From Leptolinea sp. UBA5203 (GTDB lineage: Bacteria; Chloroflexota; Anaerolineae; Anaerolineales; Anaerolineaceae): a DNA stretch of 12,354 nt. This document shows positions 5,893 through 12,354 of the stretch, piece after piece. Position numbers and translations under genes: made by a program. Location of the stretch: the NCBI GenBank assembly GCA_002412765.1, contig DHVR01000044.1:1-12354 (forward strand), written 5' to 3'. Position 1 is the first letter of the stretch. Every line of letters begins with the position of its first letter. The notes beneath the pieces are model-generated. The model saw only the letters and a program-made list of their open reading frames with translations, was not told where the DNA came from and searched no databases.

Positions 5893-7091
5893 TGGAAGTA
5901 ACCAATGAGCTTACGGTAGAAAAATATAAGTCTATCTTTCAGATATCCAATGATCTTGCTTCCACCTTGGATATTGACAGCATTTTGGAATTAATTACCC
6001 TTCATGCAATGGAATTAGTAAATGCAGAGGTTGCCTCTATCTTGCTCTATGATCACAACAAAGAGCAGCTTTACTTCCGTTCAGCCACGAATATGAAATA
6101 TCATACCGGACTGTCTCAAATTCTGGTTCAAAAGGAAAGTTTGGCAGGATGGGTGGCCGAGCACCGTGAGCCGTTAATCATTGATGATGCTCATGAAGAT
6201 GGACGATTTTCAGATCATGTGGAAAAGAAACTGAAATATCAAACCCGGAATCTGTGCATTGTTCCCATGCTTGTAAAGACCAAACTTGTTGGTGTTTTGG
6301 AAGTGCTGAATAAGAGGAACACAAATTTTACTCCAGTCGATCAGGATATCCTTTCCACCCTGGGGACCCAGGCAGCCATTGCAATTGAAAATGCCCGCCT
6401 TTTCCATCAATCCGATACAATTGCGGATCTTGTTCACGAACTTCGTACCCCATTGAATGCAATTAACACAATATCCTATCTTTTGCTCCGCTCAGAATTG
6501 ACCAGCGATCAAAGGAACACCTTCGTCTCGACCATCCAATCTGAAACGAATCGCTTGAGTGAATTAGTTTCTAATTTTTTGGATTTTTCGCGCTTGGAAT
6601 CAGGACGCGAGCAATTTATCATGGAATCCTTTGATCTTCATGCATTATGTAAAGAATGTATGGATATAGTCTCCATTAAGGCCATGGATAAGCATATCGG
6701 CATAAATATTCACAATAGCAGTCCAAGTACAATCATGGCATTTGCGGATCGAAATAAAATTAAGCAAGTCCTGCTTAATTTATTAAGCAATGGTATAAAA
6801 TACAATAAAGAATTTGGCACGGTTGACGTTGTATTACAAGAACAAGCAGAGCTGATATCCATCACAGTGACAGACACGGGATTGGGTATCGCTGAAAATG
6901 AGCTGCCAGAATTATTCCATAAATACTATCGGGCTACAGATATCCATCAATCGATTCAAGGTACTGGATTGGGACTGGTCATTTGCAAAAAAATCCTTGA
7001 TCATCTTAACGGATCCATTGAAATTGAGAGTCAAGTGAATCAAGGTACATCGATAAAAATCTCAATACCTAAAAAGGCGAATATACTATGA
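5892..7091 (+). CDS. Cytoplasmic GAF-domain sensor histidine kinase
   Basis: The domains in order are a GAF sensor (about residues 25-170), a HisKA dimerisation/phosphoacceptor domain (about 175-240) with His182 in the H-box VHELRTPL, and a HATPase_c domain (about 285-394). The ATPase domain has the N-box LLNLLSNGIKYN (294-305), G1 DTGLG (328-332) and G2 GTGLGL (357-362). All motifs needed for autophosphorylation are present. There is no hydrophobic segment, so it is a soluble kinase that senses an intracellular small molecule or redox state through the GAF domain. The ligand cannot be told from sequence. Its start overlaps the sirtuin stop (TAATG) and its stop overlaps the lipoprotein start. 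The REC-containing first gene of the cluster is the obvious candidate partner, although it is separated from the kinase by the sirtuin. Confidence 0.93.
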   Translation: MEVTNELTVEKYKSIFQISNDLASTLDIDSILELITLHAMELVNAEVASILLYDHNKEQLYFRSATNMKYHTGLSQILVQKESLAGWVAEHREPLIIDDAHEDGRFSDHVEKKLKYQTRNLCIVPMLVKTKLVGVLEVLNKRNTNFTPVDQDILSTLGTQAAIAIENARLFHQSDTIADLVHELRTPLNAINTISYLLLRSELTSDQRNTFVSTIQSETNRLSELVSNFLDFSRLESGREQFIMESFDLHALCKECMDIVSIKAMDKHIGINIHNSSPSTIMAFADRNKIKQVLLNLLSNGIKYNKEFGTVDVVLQEQAELISITVTDTGLGIAENELPELFHKYYRATDIHQSIQGTGLGLVICKKILDHLNGSIEIESQVNQGTSIKISIPKKANIL

Positions 7092-7447
7092 TGCTGCGAA
7101 ATTTTTTCCGTAATGGAATCCTCTTTTCTCTACTCCTTCTGACCATCAGTGGCTTCCTGTTAACCGGCTGTAAAGAGAAGGAAACCACCTACCGCTATGC
7201 AGAAGTTTATCTGGATTGTGAAAATTATAGTAATGCCAATAATGACCCGGGAAATTGTCAGGTTATCACCGGCACCACCAGCGGATTACGGGTACAGGAA
7301 GGTATGATTGTCTCAAAGGATTATGTCGACCAAATCATGGATGAACTTGGGTGGAGCAAGGTCAGTCGAACGCAGAAATTTACGGATGTAAACGGCGCTT
7401 CTTATCGAATGGAAGTTCTTAAATTTAAACGACAAGTTGTAAAATAA
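7088..7447 (+). CDS. Small lipoprotein of unknown function
   Basis: The 119-residue protein begins with a basic n-region and a hydrophobic stretch (residues 11-25), ending in the lipobox LLTGC with Cys28 as the lipidation site. It is thus exported and anchored to the membrane by signal peptidase II processing. The mature part of about 92 residues is hydrophilic and contains two further Cys (in YLDCENY and GNCQVI) that could form a disulfide. I recognise no known domain. Its ATG overlaps the kinase stop, so it is very probably translated together with the kinase. It could be an outside component linked to the cytoplasmic signalling proteins, for example a sensor or a target, but nothing in the sequence proves this. 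Confidence 0.8.
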   Translation: MMLRNFFRNGILFSLLLLTISGFLLTGCKEKETTYRYAEVYLDCENYSNANNDPGNCQVITGTTSGLRVQEGMIVSKDYVDQIMDELGWSKVSRTQKFTDVNGASYRMEVLKFKRQVVK

Positions 7448-7457
7448 AGGGAATCAA

Positions 7458-8273
7458 ATGGCCAAACCTGCTGATGACTATCGAATTGAGAATCCATCGA
7501 CCTTTTACCTCAATGATATTGACCCGGATGCCAATGAATTTGAGAAAAATGAAAAAGACAGCGTTAAAGACTTAATGAAATCCCTGAATGAGGAACTAGA
7601 AATTCTGCAGGAAAAATTCTATGCACAAGGGAAACATAAGCTGCTGATCATTTTACAAGGTATGGATGCCAGTGGAAAAGATGGCACAGTCCGACACGTC
7701 TTTGAAGGGGTCAATCCACAGGGCGTCTCTGTAATCAGCTTTAAGAAACCCTCTGATGATGAGCTTGCCCACGATTATCTCTGGCGCATCCACAAAAATG
7801 TTCCAAAAACCGGGCAAATAGTCATCTTCAACCGCAGCCAATATGAAGATGTGCTCATTGCCAGAGTAAAACATCTGGTTCCAGACACCGTATGGCAAAA
7901 ACGATTTGACCATATCAATACGTTCGAAAAAATGCTCAACGATGAGGGTGTAACGGTTCTAAAATTCTTCCTGCATATCTCGAAAGAAGAACAAAAAGTC
8001 CGCCTTCTGGAACGTTTGAATGACCAGGAAAAACATTGGAAATTCAATCCAGCAGATATCAAAGAAAGGGAACGCTGGGCAGAATATCAACTGGCCTATC
8101 AGGATGTGATACAAAAAACCAGCACCCCCTGGGCTTCCTGGATCGTTGTACCTGCCAATCGAAAATGGGTACGGAATTACATAGTGGCATATCATATTGT
8201 CAATTCACTCAGAAATATGCAAATTGTTTTACCCAAAATCGATTTTGGTCCGGAAATATTCAACTTCGAGTAG
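7458..8273 (+). CDS. ppk2: Polyphosphate kinase 2 family (polyphosphate:nucleotide phosphotransferase)
   Basis: PPK2 enzymes transfer phosphate between polyphosphate and nucleoside mono- or diphosphates in the cytoplasm. The 271-residue length and single-domain layout fit. The Walker A is G68-MDASGK74-DG, followed by a lid-side stretch VFEGVNPQGV (81-90). The Walker B-side motif is F124-NRSQYEDVL, with Gln at the place of the more common His. Further family landmarks are FFLHISKEEQ, EKHWKFNP and the C-terminal STPWASW and VPANRKWVRN. The overall pattern is closest to the class III-type enzymes that phosphorylate AMP and ADP; the substrate class is inferred from memory of family sequences. An AGGGAA ribosome-binding site precedes the ATG, 10 bases after the lipoprotein stop, so it is likely in the same operon. 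It could couple polyphosphate to ATP or NAD pools used by the kinase and sirtuin upstream. Confidence 0.93.
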   Translation: MAKPADDYRIENPSTFYLNDIDPDANEFEKNEKDSVKDLMKSLNEELEILQEKFYAQGKHKLLIILQGMDASGKDGTVRHVFEGVNPQGVSVISFKKPSDDELAHDYLWRIHKNVPKTGQIVIFNRSQYEDVLIARVKHLVPDTVWQKRFDHINTFEKMLNDEGVTVLKFFLHISKEEQKVRLLERLNDQEKHWKFNPADIKERERWAEYQLAYQDVIQKTSTPWASWIVVPANRKWVRNYIVAYHIVNSLRNMQIVLPKIDFGPEIFNFE

Positions 8274-8332
8274 GCGCTGAGAAATCATCGCTTGGAAAAT
8301 AATTCAACACAGATGCACAAGCCAGGGGACCT

Positions 8333-9874
8333 ATGCTCGCAAAAGTATCTGCCTGTGGAATATGGGGATTGGATGGCGTAATTGTCGATGTTGAGGTGGA
8401 TACCACACCAGGATTGCCAAATATGACCATCGTAGGATTGCCGGATACCGCCGTTCAGGAAAGTCGTGAACGGGTTCATTCCGCCATTAAGAACTCCGAC
8501 CTGGAATACCCACGTAAAAGAATCACAGTCAATTTAGCGCCTGCATCCCTTCGTAAAGAAGGACCAGCCTATGATTTACCCATCGCAGTGGGAATTCTGG
8601 CGGCCACCGGCCAGATTCCGCTTCAGTCTCTGGAAAGCAGTATCTTCGCTGGGGAGCTCTCCCTGGATGGTTCTGTGCGTCACATCCGTGGAATTCTACC
8701 GGTCACTGTTGCCGCAAAATCCCATGGATTTAAGCGCATCTTTGTTCCTGCCGAAGATGCCAGAGAGGCAGCCCTGATCCCTGGAATTGAGGTTATGCCC
8801 ATCCAGGATCTGGCTGAGCTTGATTTGTTTCTAAGCCGGCGAAAAGAGATTTTGCCCTGCCCCACACCCCACTTTGAAAATCAGCAGATTATCACCGCCA
8901 CCAATTTTCGAGATATTAAAGGTCAGGAACAGGTGAAACGCGCCTTGGAAATTGCTGCCGCAGGCGGACACAACGTCCTGATGATCGGCTCTCCCGGCAG
9001 CGGAAAAACCCTGCTAGCCAGGGCGCTGCCCTCTGTCCTGCCCAGCTTATCCATCGAAGAAGCCCTGGATGTCACCCGCATTTATTCCGTAGCCGATATG
9101 CTGCCTGCCGGCACCCCTTTGATTCAGGAGCGGCCTTTTCGTGCGCCGCATCACACCATCTCACATGCCGGTTTGGTCGGTGGAGGAAATTGGCCGCATC
9201 CAGGAGAAATCTCCCTGGCCCACCTGGGTATTCTGTTTTTGGATGAATTTCCGGAATTCGGTTCCCGCGTGCTGGAAGTATTACGCCAACCCATGGAAGA
9301 CAAAGCGGTTACCATCAGCAGGGCTCAGGGTTCGCTGACCTTTCCAGCCAGTTTCCAGCTGATCGCTGCTATGAACCCGTGTCCCTGCGGCTATTATGGC
9401 GATGCAGTAAAATCCTGCAGCTGCTCTTCTTCCATGATTGCCAAATATCAGCAGCGCATCTCTGGCCCCTTGCTGGACCGTATGGATATCTGTGTCCAGG
9501 TACCGCGGGTGGAATATGAGAAACTAAGTGATACCCGTTTAGGTGAAGATTCAACCCTGGTGCAAGCCCGCGTTCAAGCAGCCAGAGATATCCAGCGCAG
9601 CCGGTTTTTATCCCTTGAGGAAGCTTCCCGTCTGGACATCCATAACAATGCCGATATGGGCATAGGGGAGATTCGTAAATTCTGTGCTTTGTCCGCTGAA
9701 TGTAAAAGCCTGCTGCAATCCGCAGTCAATCGCTTGCAGCTTTCTGCCAGGGGGTATCATCGCATTCTGAAAATCTCACGCACCATAGCGGATTTAGCCG
9801 GCGAAGAACAAATCACTCCCATGTTCATCGCCGAGGCGCTGCAATACCGGTCAAAGTTATCTGTGATGATGTGA
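8333..9874 (+). CDS. comM: YifB/ComM family Mg-chelatase-like AAA+ ATPase
   Basis: The 513-residue protein is full length for YifB/ComM. The N-terminal ChlI-like/Lon-protease-fold domain (about 1-165) starts with 'MLAKVSACGIWGLDG' and includes GLPDTAVQESRERV. The AAA+ core has Walker A GSPGSGKT at 219-226, RAPHHTISHAGLVGGG (270-285), Walker B LFLDE (301-305) and the paired-Cys loop NPCPCGYYGD with CSC (about 349-364). The Mg_chelatase C-terminal domain ends with RGYHRILKISRTIADL. In competent bacteria ComM is a branch-migration helicase that extends integration of transforming DNA; in others the function is not known. A GGGGA ribosome-binding site precedes the start. It follows ppk2 by 59 bases with no terminator seen, so it may be read through from the signalling operon. 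It is convergent with the PilZ gene, with seven bases between stop codons. Confidence 0.95.
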   Translation: MLAKVSACGIWGLDGVIVDVEVDTTPGLPNMTIVGLPDTAVQESRERVHSAIKNSDLEYPRKRITVNLAPASLRKEGPAYDLPIAVGILAATGQIPLQSLESSIFAGELSLDGSVRHIRGILPVTVAAKSHGFKRIFVPAEDAREAALIPGIEVMPIQDLAELDLFLSRRKEILPCPTPHFENQQIITATNFRDIKGQEQVKRALEIAAAGGHNVLMIGSPGSGKTLLARALPSVLPSLSIEEALDVTRIYSVADMLPAGTPLIQERPFRAPHHTISHAGLVGGGNWPHPGEISLAHLGILFLDEFPEFGSRVLEVLRQPMEDKAVTISRAQGSLTFPASFQLIAAMNPCPCGYYGDAVKSCSCSSSMIAKYQQRISGPLLDRMDICVQVPRVEYEKLSDTRLGEDSTLVQARVQAARDIQRSRFLSLEEASRLDIHNNADMGIGEIRKFCALSAECKSLLQSAVNRLQLSARGYHRILKISRTIADLAGEEQITPMFIAEALQYRSKLSVMM

Positions 9875-9881
9875 AGGCTAA

Positions 9882-10703
9882 TTAATCCGATTTTGACGCC
9901 AACACTTGATACGCTTCGCGAATCTCGCGAATAATCTCCGACTGGCGCATGGAGATAAAGCTGGCCAGCACTTTTCTGGAAGGGTCTTTCATGGCTACTT
10001 TCACCCCCACCCGGTAGCGTCCATTCCAATTATCAGAATGGATATTAACAATCGTACCCATCAGCTCAACTTCCGGATCCAACTTTTCGCGTTTATCTTC
10101 AGCCGGTTCAGTCTCGGAAGATGACCGGTCAAAAGTGGGAGACCAAATGTTGTTATATCGCGGGCTGACTTTAATTTCCGGCATTTGCAATTTCGCGGTT
10201 TGTCTTGTAGGCAGAGGAAACTTCAAGAAGATATTGATCCGTACCCCGGGTTTATAGACGACAGGCGAAAAATCCTCACTGCGGATAAAAATCGCCAATC
10301 CATTCTGTGATATGTCCGCCAGCGTGCCCTGATTGATCGTACGAATCTCACTGGTTTTGACCAGACTGCGAATGGGATCAGATGGAACGACTCGCACCTG
10401 AGTCCTTTTCCCAATTTGATCATCGGCAGCTTCAAAATGAGTCAAAACTGCATTGACATTTTTAAAATCCAGTGACTCGACAGTCGCTCGATAGACCGTA
10501 TTCAATAGCTCAGTTTGAACGAAAGTTTGTTTATCATGATACATACTGACAACCTGGCTTTTTTCCGTATGTACAGTAATGGAGTCCGGGTCCACGGCCA
10601 AAATTGTCCCTGTGGTCGAAATGGGAATCCCCTTATAAACATTCATCAAGCGGATGGACCCTTTATCTTGAAATATCTGCCGGAAAATGCCAATTTGTGT
10701 CAT
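9882..10703 (-). CDS. PilZ-domain c-di-GMP receptor, YcgR-like
   Basis: This 273-residue soluble protein has an N-terminal barrel-like domain (about residues 20-95) comparable to the YcgR N-terminal region. A PilZ domain from about residue 95 follows. The two c-di-GMP binding motifs are present: R100-xxx-R104 in KRTQVR, and D130-x-S132-xx-G135 in ADISQNG. A hydrophilic insertion between PilZ strands (about 175-218, with a run of charged residues) separates the final strand block 'GRYRVGVKV'. By family knowledge such proteins slow motility or adjust pili and exopolysaccharide when c-di-GMP rises; the target here is unknown. The ATG at 10703 is chosen because GAGGG lies four bases before it. 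A longer reading from a TTG at 10736 adds 11 residues and has no better ribosome-binding site. No diguanylate cyclase is visible in the window. Confidence 0.85.
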   Translation of the reverse strand: MTQIGIFRQIFQDKGSIRLMNVYKGIPISTTGTILAVDPDSITVHTEKSQVVSMYHDKQTFVQTELLNTVYRATVESLDFKNVNAVLTHFEAADDQIGKRTQVRVVPSDPIRSLVKTSEIRTINQGTLADISQNGLAIFIRSEDFSPVVYKPGVRINIFLKFPLPTRQTAKLQMPEIKVSPRYNNIWSPTFDRSSSETEPAEDKREKLDPEVELMGTIVNIHSDNWNGRYRVGVKVAMKDPSRKVLASFISMRQSEIIREIREAYQVLASKSD

Positions 10704-10735
10704 ATCACCCTCAACGACTAAAAGAATAAGTCCCA

Positions 10736-10764
10736 ATAATAAACATTAGTATGAATACATTCAT
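10736..10764 (-). promoter_or_regulatory. Possible PilZ-gene promoter with an inverted repeat
   Basis: On the minus strand TATTAT (plus 10736-10741) is a one-mismatch -10 box located 33 bases before the PilZ start. No good -35 box exists. At that place is an inverted repeat ATGAAT-AC-ATTCAT (plus 10751-10764), which could be the binding site of a regulator. The evidence is positional only. Confidence 0.3.
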
Positions 10765-10835
10765 TATGGCACATTCCAAACCCCTCCGTCAATACGCCCA
10801 AAATAAAGTTTCTATAAATTTCACATCCAGGATCG

Positions 10836-10864
10836 GTTTTTCAGGTTTTCTTTTATGATATACT
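10836..10864 (+). promoter_or_regulatory. Extended -10 promoter of the DEAD-box-like gene
   Basis: TATACT at 10859-10864 is a 5/6 match to the -10 consensus and is preceded by TG at the right place (10856-10857), giving an extended -10 element. The region 17 bases further upstream is only T-rich (GTTTTT), so the promoter would depend on the extended -10. It is 36 bases before the GTG start. Confidence 0.55.
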
Positions 10865-10900
10865 TTCAAAAAGACAAACCAACTTAGCTGAGGGTAATCC

Positions 10901-12226
10901 GTGGATTTAGAACAAAAGCAACTCCAGGAGATTGTGGAAATTGGTTTCAAAGAGCTCGAATATGATGGGCCAACCACAATTCTCGAAAATGCAATACCTG
11001 CAATTTTGAACCAGAAAGACGTTCTGGTAGTTGGAGAGGAAAACGAGGAAAGGACATTGTCCTATCTCCTTCCCCTCCTATCCAATATAGTTTCAGGTCC
11101 ACATGGACATCTCAGAGTTTTAATTCTCTCCGCAACCCAACAATCTGCGATAACAACCTTTGAGTTATTACGAAAAGTTGGTGAAAAATCTCGTATGCGC
11201 AGCGTGCTCTTGGGTACCCGGGAAGAAATCTCGGAACAAGTTCAGGCGCTTCGCCACGGCGCGGAAATTGTAGTCGCCTGCCCCACCCGGCTATTGGAAA
11301 TCCTGGGACGGGGTGCTATCTCCCTGACTCATGTTGAAACACTGGTTTTAGATGAAGCAGATCAATTGATTTTGCAGGGGCTGCATGTACAAGTGAAACA
11401 AATCATGCGAAGATTACCGGTACAACGCCAGAATCTTCTCTTCTCAAATTCCTTATCCGGAAAATTACAGAATTTTGCCAAGGAAGTCACTAATCAAGCA
11501 GTCGTCATCAACCCTGGCAATATAAAAAGTACCGTCAGCACTTCCCATATTCTGTACCCAACCAGCCCAGCGACAAAAGATCAGCATCTGGCTGAAATTA
11601 TTCACCAACGCCCGGATCAGAATTTCTTGATCATCACATTCAGTATCCAACGGGCATCACAAATTATTTCCAGTTTAAAAGAAAACCGGCTTAAGGGTAC
11701 TTTCTTTGATCCGATCCGGAAGAAATCAGGATCTTCTGAGTTCGAATCTGACTTAAAGGAAAAAATCTATATCACTTGTGAACCCATTGTGCAAGCAAAT
11801 TATAGGGAGCATTTTGATATCGTCATTTTCTATGATGTACCCAAAAGTCCACAGCAATATATCCGCCATACCCGGTCGCATGCTGAAGTCAGGCAGTCCA
11901 TTCAGTTTATTTCCCTGGTGACGAATGAAGAAACTGCCTCAATACGAAAAATTGAACACATTCTGGGAAAGAAATTTGAAAAAGCAAATCCGGGAGCCCA
12001 ACAGAAAAAAGCGCTCAATCAGGGTTCCGGAAGAAACTCGAATTTCCGCGGAAAACCCAATCATCCACGGGGACAAAACCGCAATCCGAACAACCCAGCA
12101 CCTGAATCATCGGCTGAAACCTCGCAAAATGCAGCCAAGCATCAGAACATCAATCGACAATACAAAAAGACAATCGTAGCCGTCCAAAAAGGTCCACTAA
12201 ACAAGAATGAAGGACGGAAAAAGTAA
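10901..12226 (+). CDS. Degenerate DEAD-box helicase-like protein with basic disordered tail
   Basis: The GTG start is preceded by GAGGG. The first 90 residues align by eye with the start of DEAD-box RNA helicases: GF-x(2)-L-x-Y, 'PTTILENAIPAIL' and 'KDVLVV', then 'YLLPLL'. The Q-motif Gln is Leu28 and the Walker A (AQTGTGKT) is replaced by VGEENEERT (44-52), without the nucleotide-binding Lys. Motif II is intact, DEAD at 151-154. Motif III SAT is SNS (182-184). In the second RecA domain motif V is not recognisable. Motif VI reads YIRHTRSHAEVR (320-331) in place of YxHRxGRTGR, so the catalytic arginines are displaced or lost, although ISLVTNEE follows as in true family members. Residues 355-441 form a Lys/Arg/Asn/Gln/Gly-rich disordered tail that resembles RNA-binding tails. 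The domain is unlikely to unwind RNA with ATP; an RNA-binding or assembly role is inferred. The frame is intact, which argues against a pseudogene. Confidence 0.82.
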   Translation: MDLEQKQLQEIVEIGFKELEYDGPTTILENAIPAILNQKDVLVVGEENEERTLSYLLPLLSNIVSGPHGHLRVLILSATQQSAITTFELLRKVGEKSRMRSVLLGTREEISEQVQALRHGAEIVVACPTRLLEILGRGAISLTHVETLVLDEADQLILQGLHVQVKQIMRRLPVQRQNLLFSNSLSGKLQNFAKEVTNQAVVINPGNIKSTVSTSHILYPTSPATKDQHLAEIIHQRPDQNFLIITFSIQRASQIISSLKENRLKGTFFDPIRKKSGSSEFESDLKEKIYITCEPIVQANYREHFDIVIFYDVPKSPQQYIRHTRSHAEVRQSIQFISLVTNEETASIRKIEHILGKKFEKANPGAQQKKALNQGSGRNSNFRGKPNHPRGQNRNPNNPAPESSAETSQNAAKHQNINRQYKKTIVAVQKGPLNKNEGRKK

Positions 12227-12244
12227 AGCAAAATAGAGACAAAA

Positions 12245-12275
12245 AAAACTGGTGGCTTAATTAGCCGCCAGTTTT
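12245..12275. terminator. Bidirectional hairpin terminator between the helicase-like and transposase genes
   Basis: A 13-bp stem (12245-12257 with 12263-12275, one G-T pair) encloses a five-base loop. On the plus side it ends in TTTT. On the minus side the stem is followed by a run giving eight T in total (12241-12248 as A), a strong terminator for the transposase. It is 18 bases after the helicase-like stop codon, and one arm contains the last codons of the transposase. Confidence 0.75.
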
Positions 12276-12354
12276 GCCATATTATGGGCCATACAGAGCA
12301 AACCCCACTCAGTTCTTACCTTATCTTTCCCCTTCAATAAGAATCTTCGGAATC
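12257..12354 (-). CDS. Transposase C-terminus, IS1182-like (DDE), truncated by window edge
   Basis: On the minus strand the last 98 bases encode FRRFLLKGKDKVRTEWGLLC and then MAHNMAKLAAN before a TAA at 12257-12259. The pattern FRRFLLRG-x(2)-KV-x(2)-EW-x(2)-L-x-x-AHN-x(2)-KL is the C-terminal signature of IS1182/IS4-superfamily DDE transposases. The rest of the gene lies beyond the window, so completeness of the element cannot be judged. The stop codon is in the terminator hairpin stem/loop. No terminal inverted repeat can be assigned between the hairpin and the helicase-like gene stop at 12226, which leaves only about 18 bases for the IS end. Confidence 0.8.
   Translation of the reverse strand, partial: FRRFLLKGKDKVRTEWGLLCMAHNMAKLAAN

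Noticed and set aside
10704..10736. TTG start extending the PilZ protein by 11 residues
   Set aside because: A GAGGG site directly precedes the internal ATG at 10703, and the extension lies across the likely leader.

Overview
The window looks like a chromosomal stretch from an environmental bacterium, most likely of the Chloroflexota (Anaerolineae-like). This placement is inferred from the Thr/Pro-rich 'TNTPT' tail on the first protein, the style of the signalling proteins, and the moderate GC with many ATGA-type gene overlaps. No rRNA or other taxonomic marker is present, so it is tentative.

Layout. (1) Bases 1-1140 are visibly AT-rich. They hold the 3' part of a secreted, possibly C39-peptidase-like protein with a Thr/Pro-rich tail, and a small four-helix membrane protein. 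(2) Bases 1140-1440 hold a decayed gene remnant and a good sigma70-type promoter. That promoter serves a tyrosine-recombinase-like gene (1439-2341) that has lost its catalytic tyrosine and most of its active-site residues. (3) tilS (tRNA-Ile lysidine synthase) lies convergently on the minus strand. The terminator of the recombinase-like gene falls inside the 3' end of tilS. (4) Bases 3986-9874 are a plus-strand cluster: a REC domain fused to a CpaE/MinD-like domain, a sirtuin, a soluble GAF histidine kinase, a small lipoprotein, a polyphosphate kinase 2 and a YifB/ComM AAA+ ATPase. The first four genes overlap at their stop/start codons and are probably translationally coupled. (5) A PilZ (c-di-GMP receptor) gene is convergent with comM. 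It is divergent from (6) a DEAD-box-like gene that keeps the DEAD sequence but has lost the Walker A lysine and motifs V and VI. (7) The window ends in the C-terminus of an IS1182-like transposase on the minus strand, which shares a strong hairpin with the 3' side of the helicase-like gene.

How the genes may work together. The core is a signalling operon. A cytoplasmic sensor kinase could phosphorylate the REC domain of the REC-MinD-like protein. The NAD-dependent deacylase, and the polyphosphate:nucleotide kinase downstream, suggest a link to energy or redox state. This is inference from gene order, not proven function. Two proteins (recombinase-like and DEAD-box-like) keep their fold signatures without key catalytic residues and may act as binding proteins, and the REC-fused ATPase domain has a lysine-less P-loop. 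No CRISPR array, tRNA, rRNA or classical defence system is seen.
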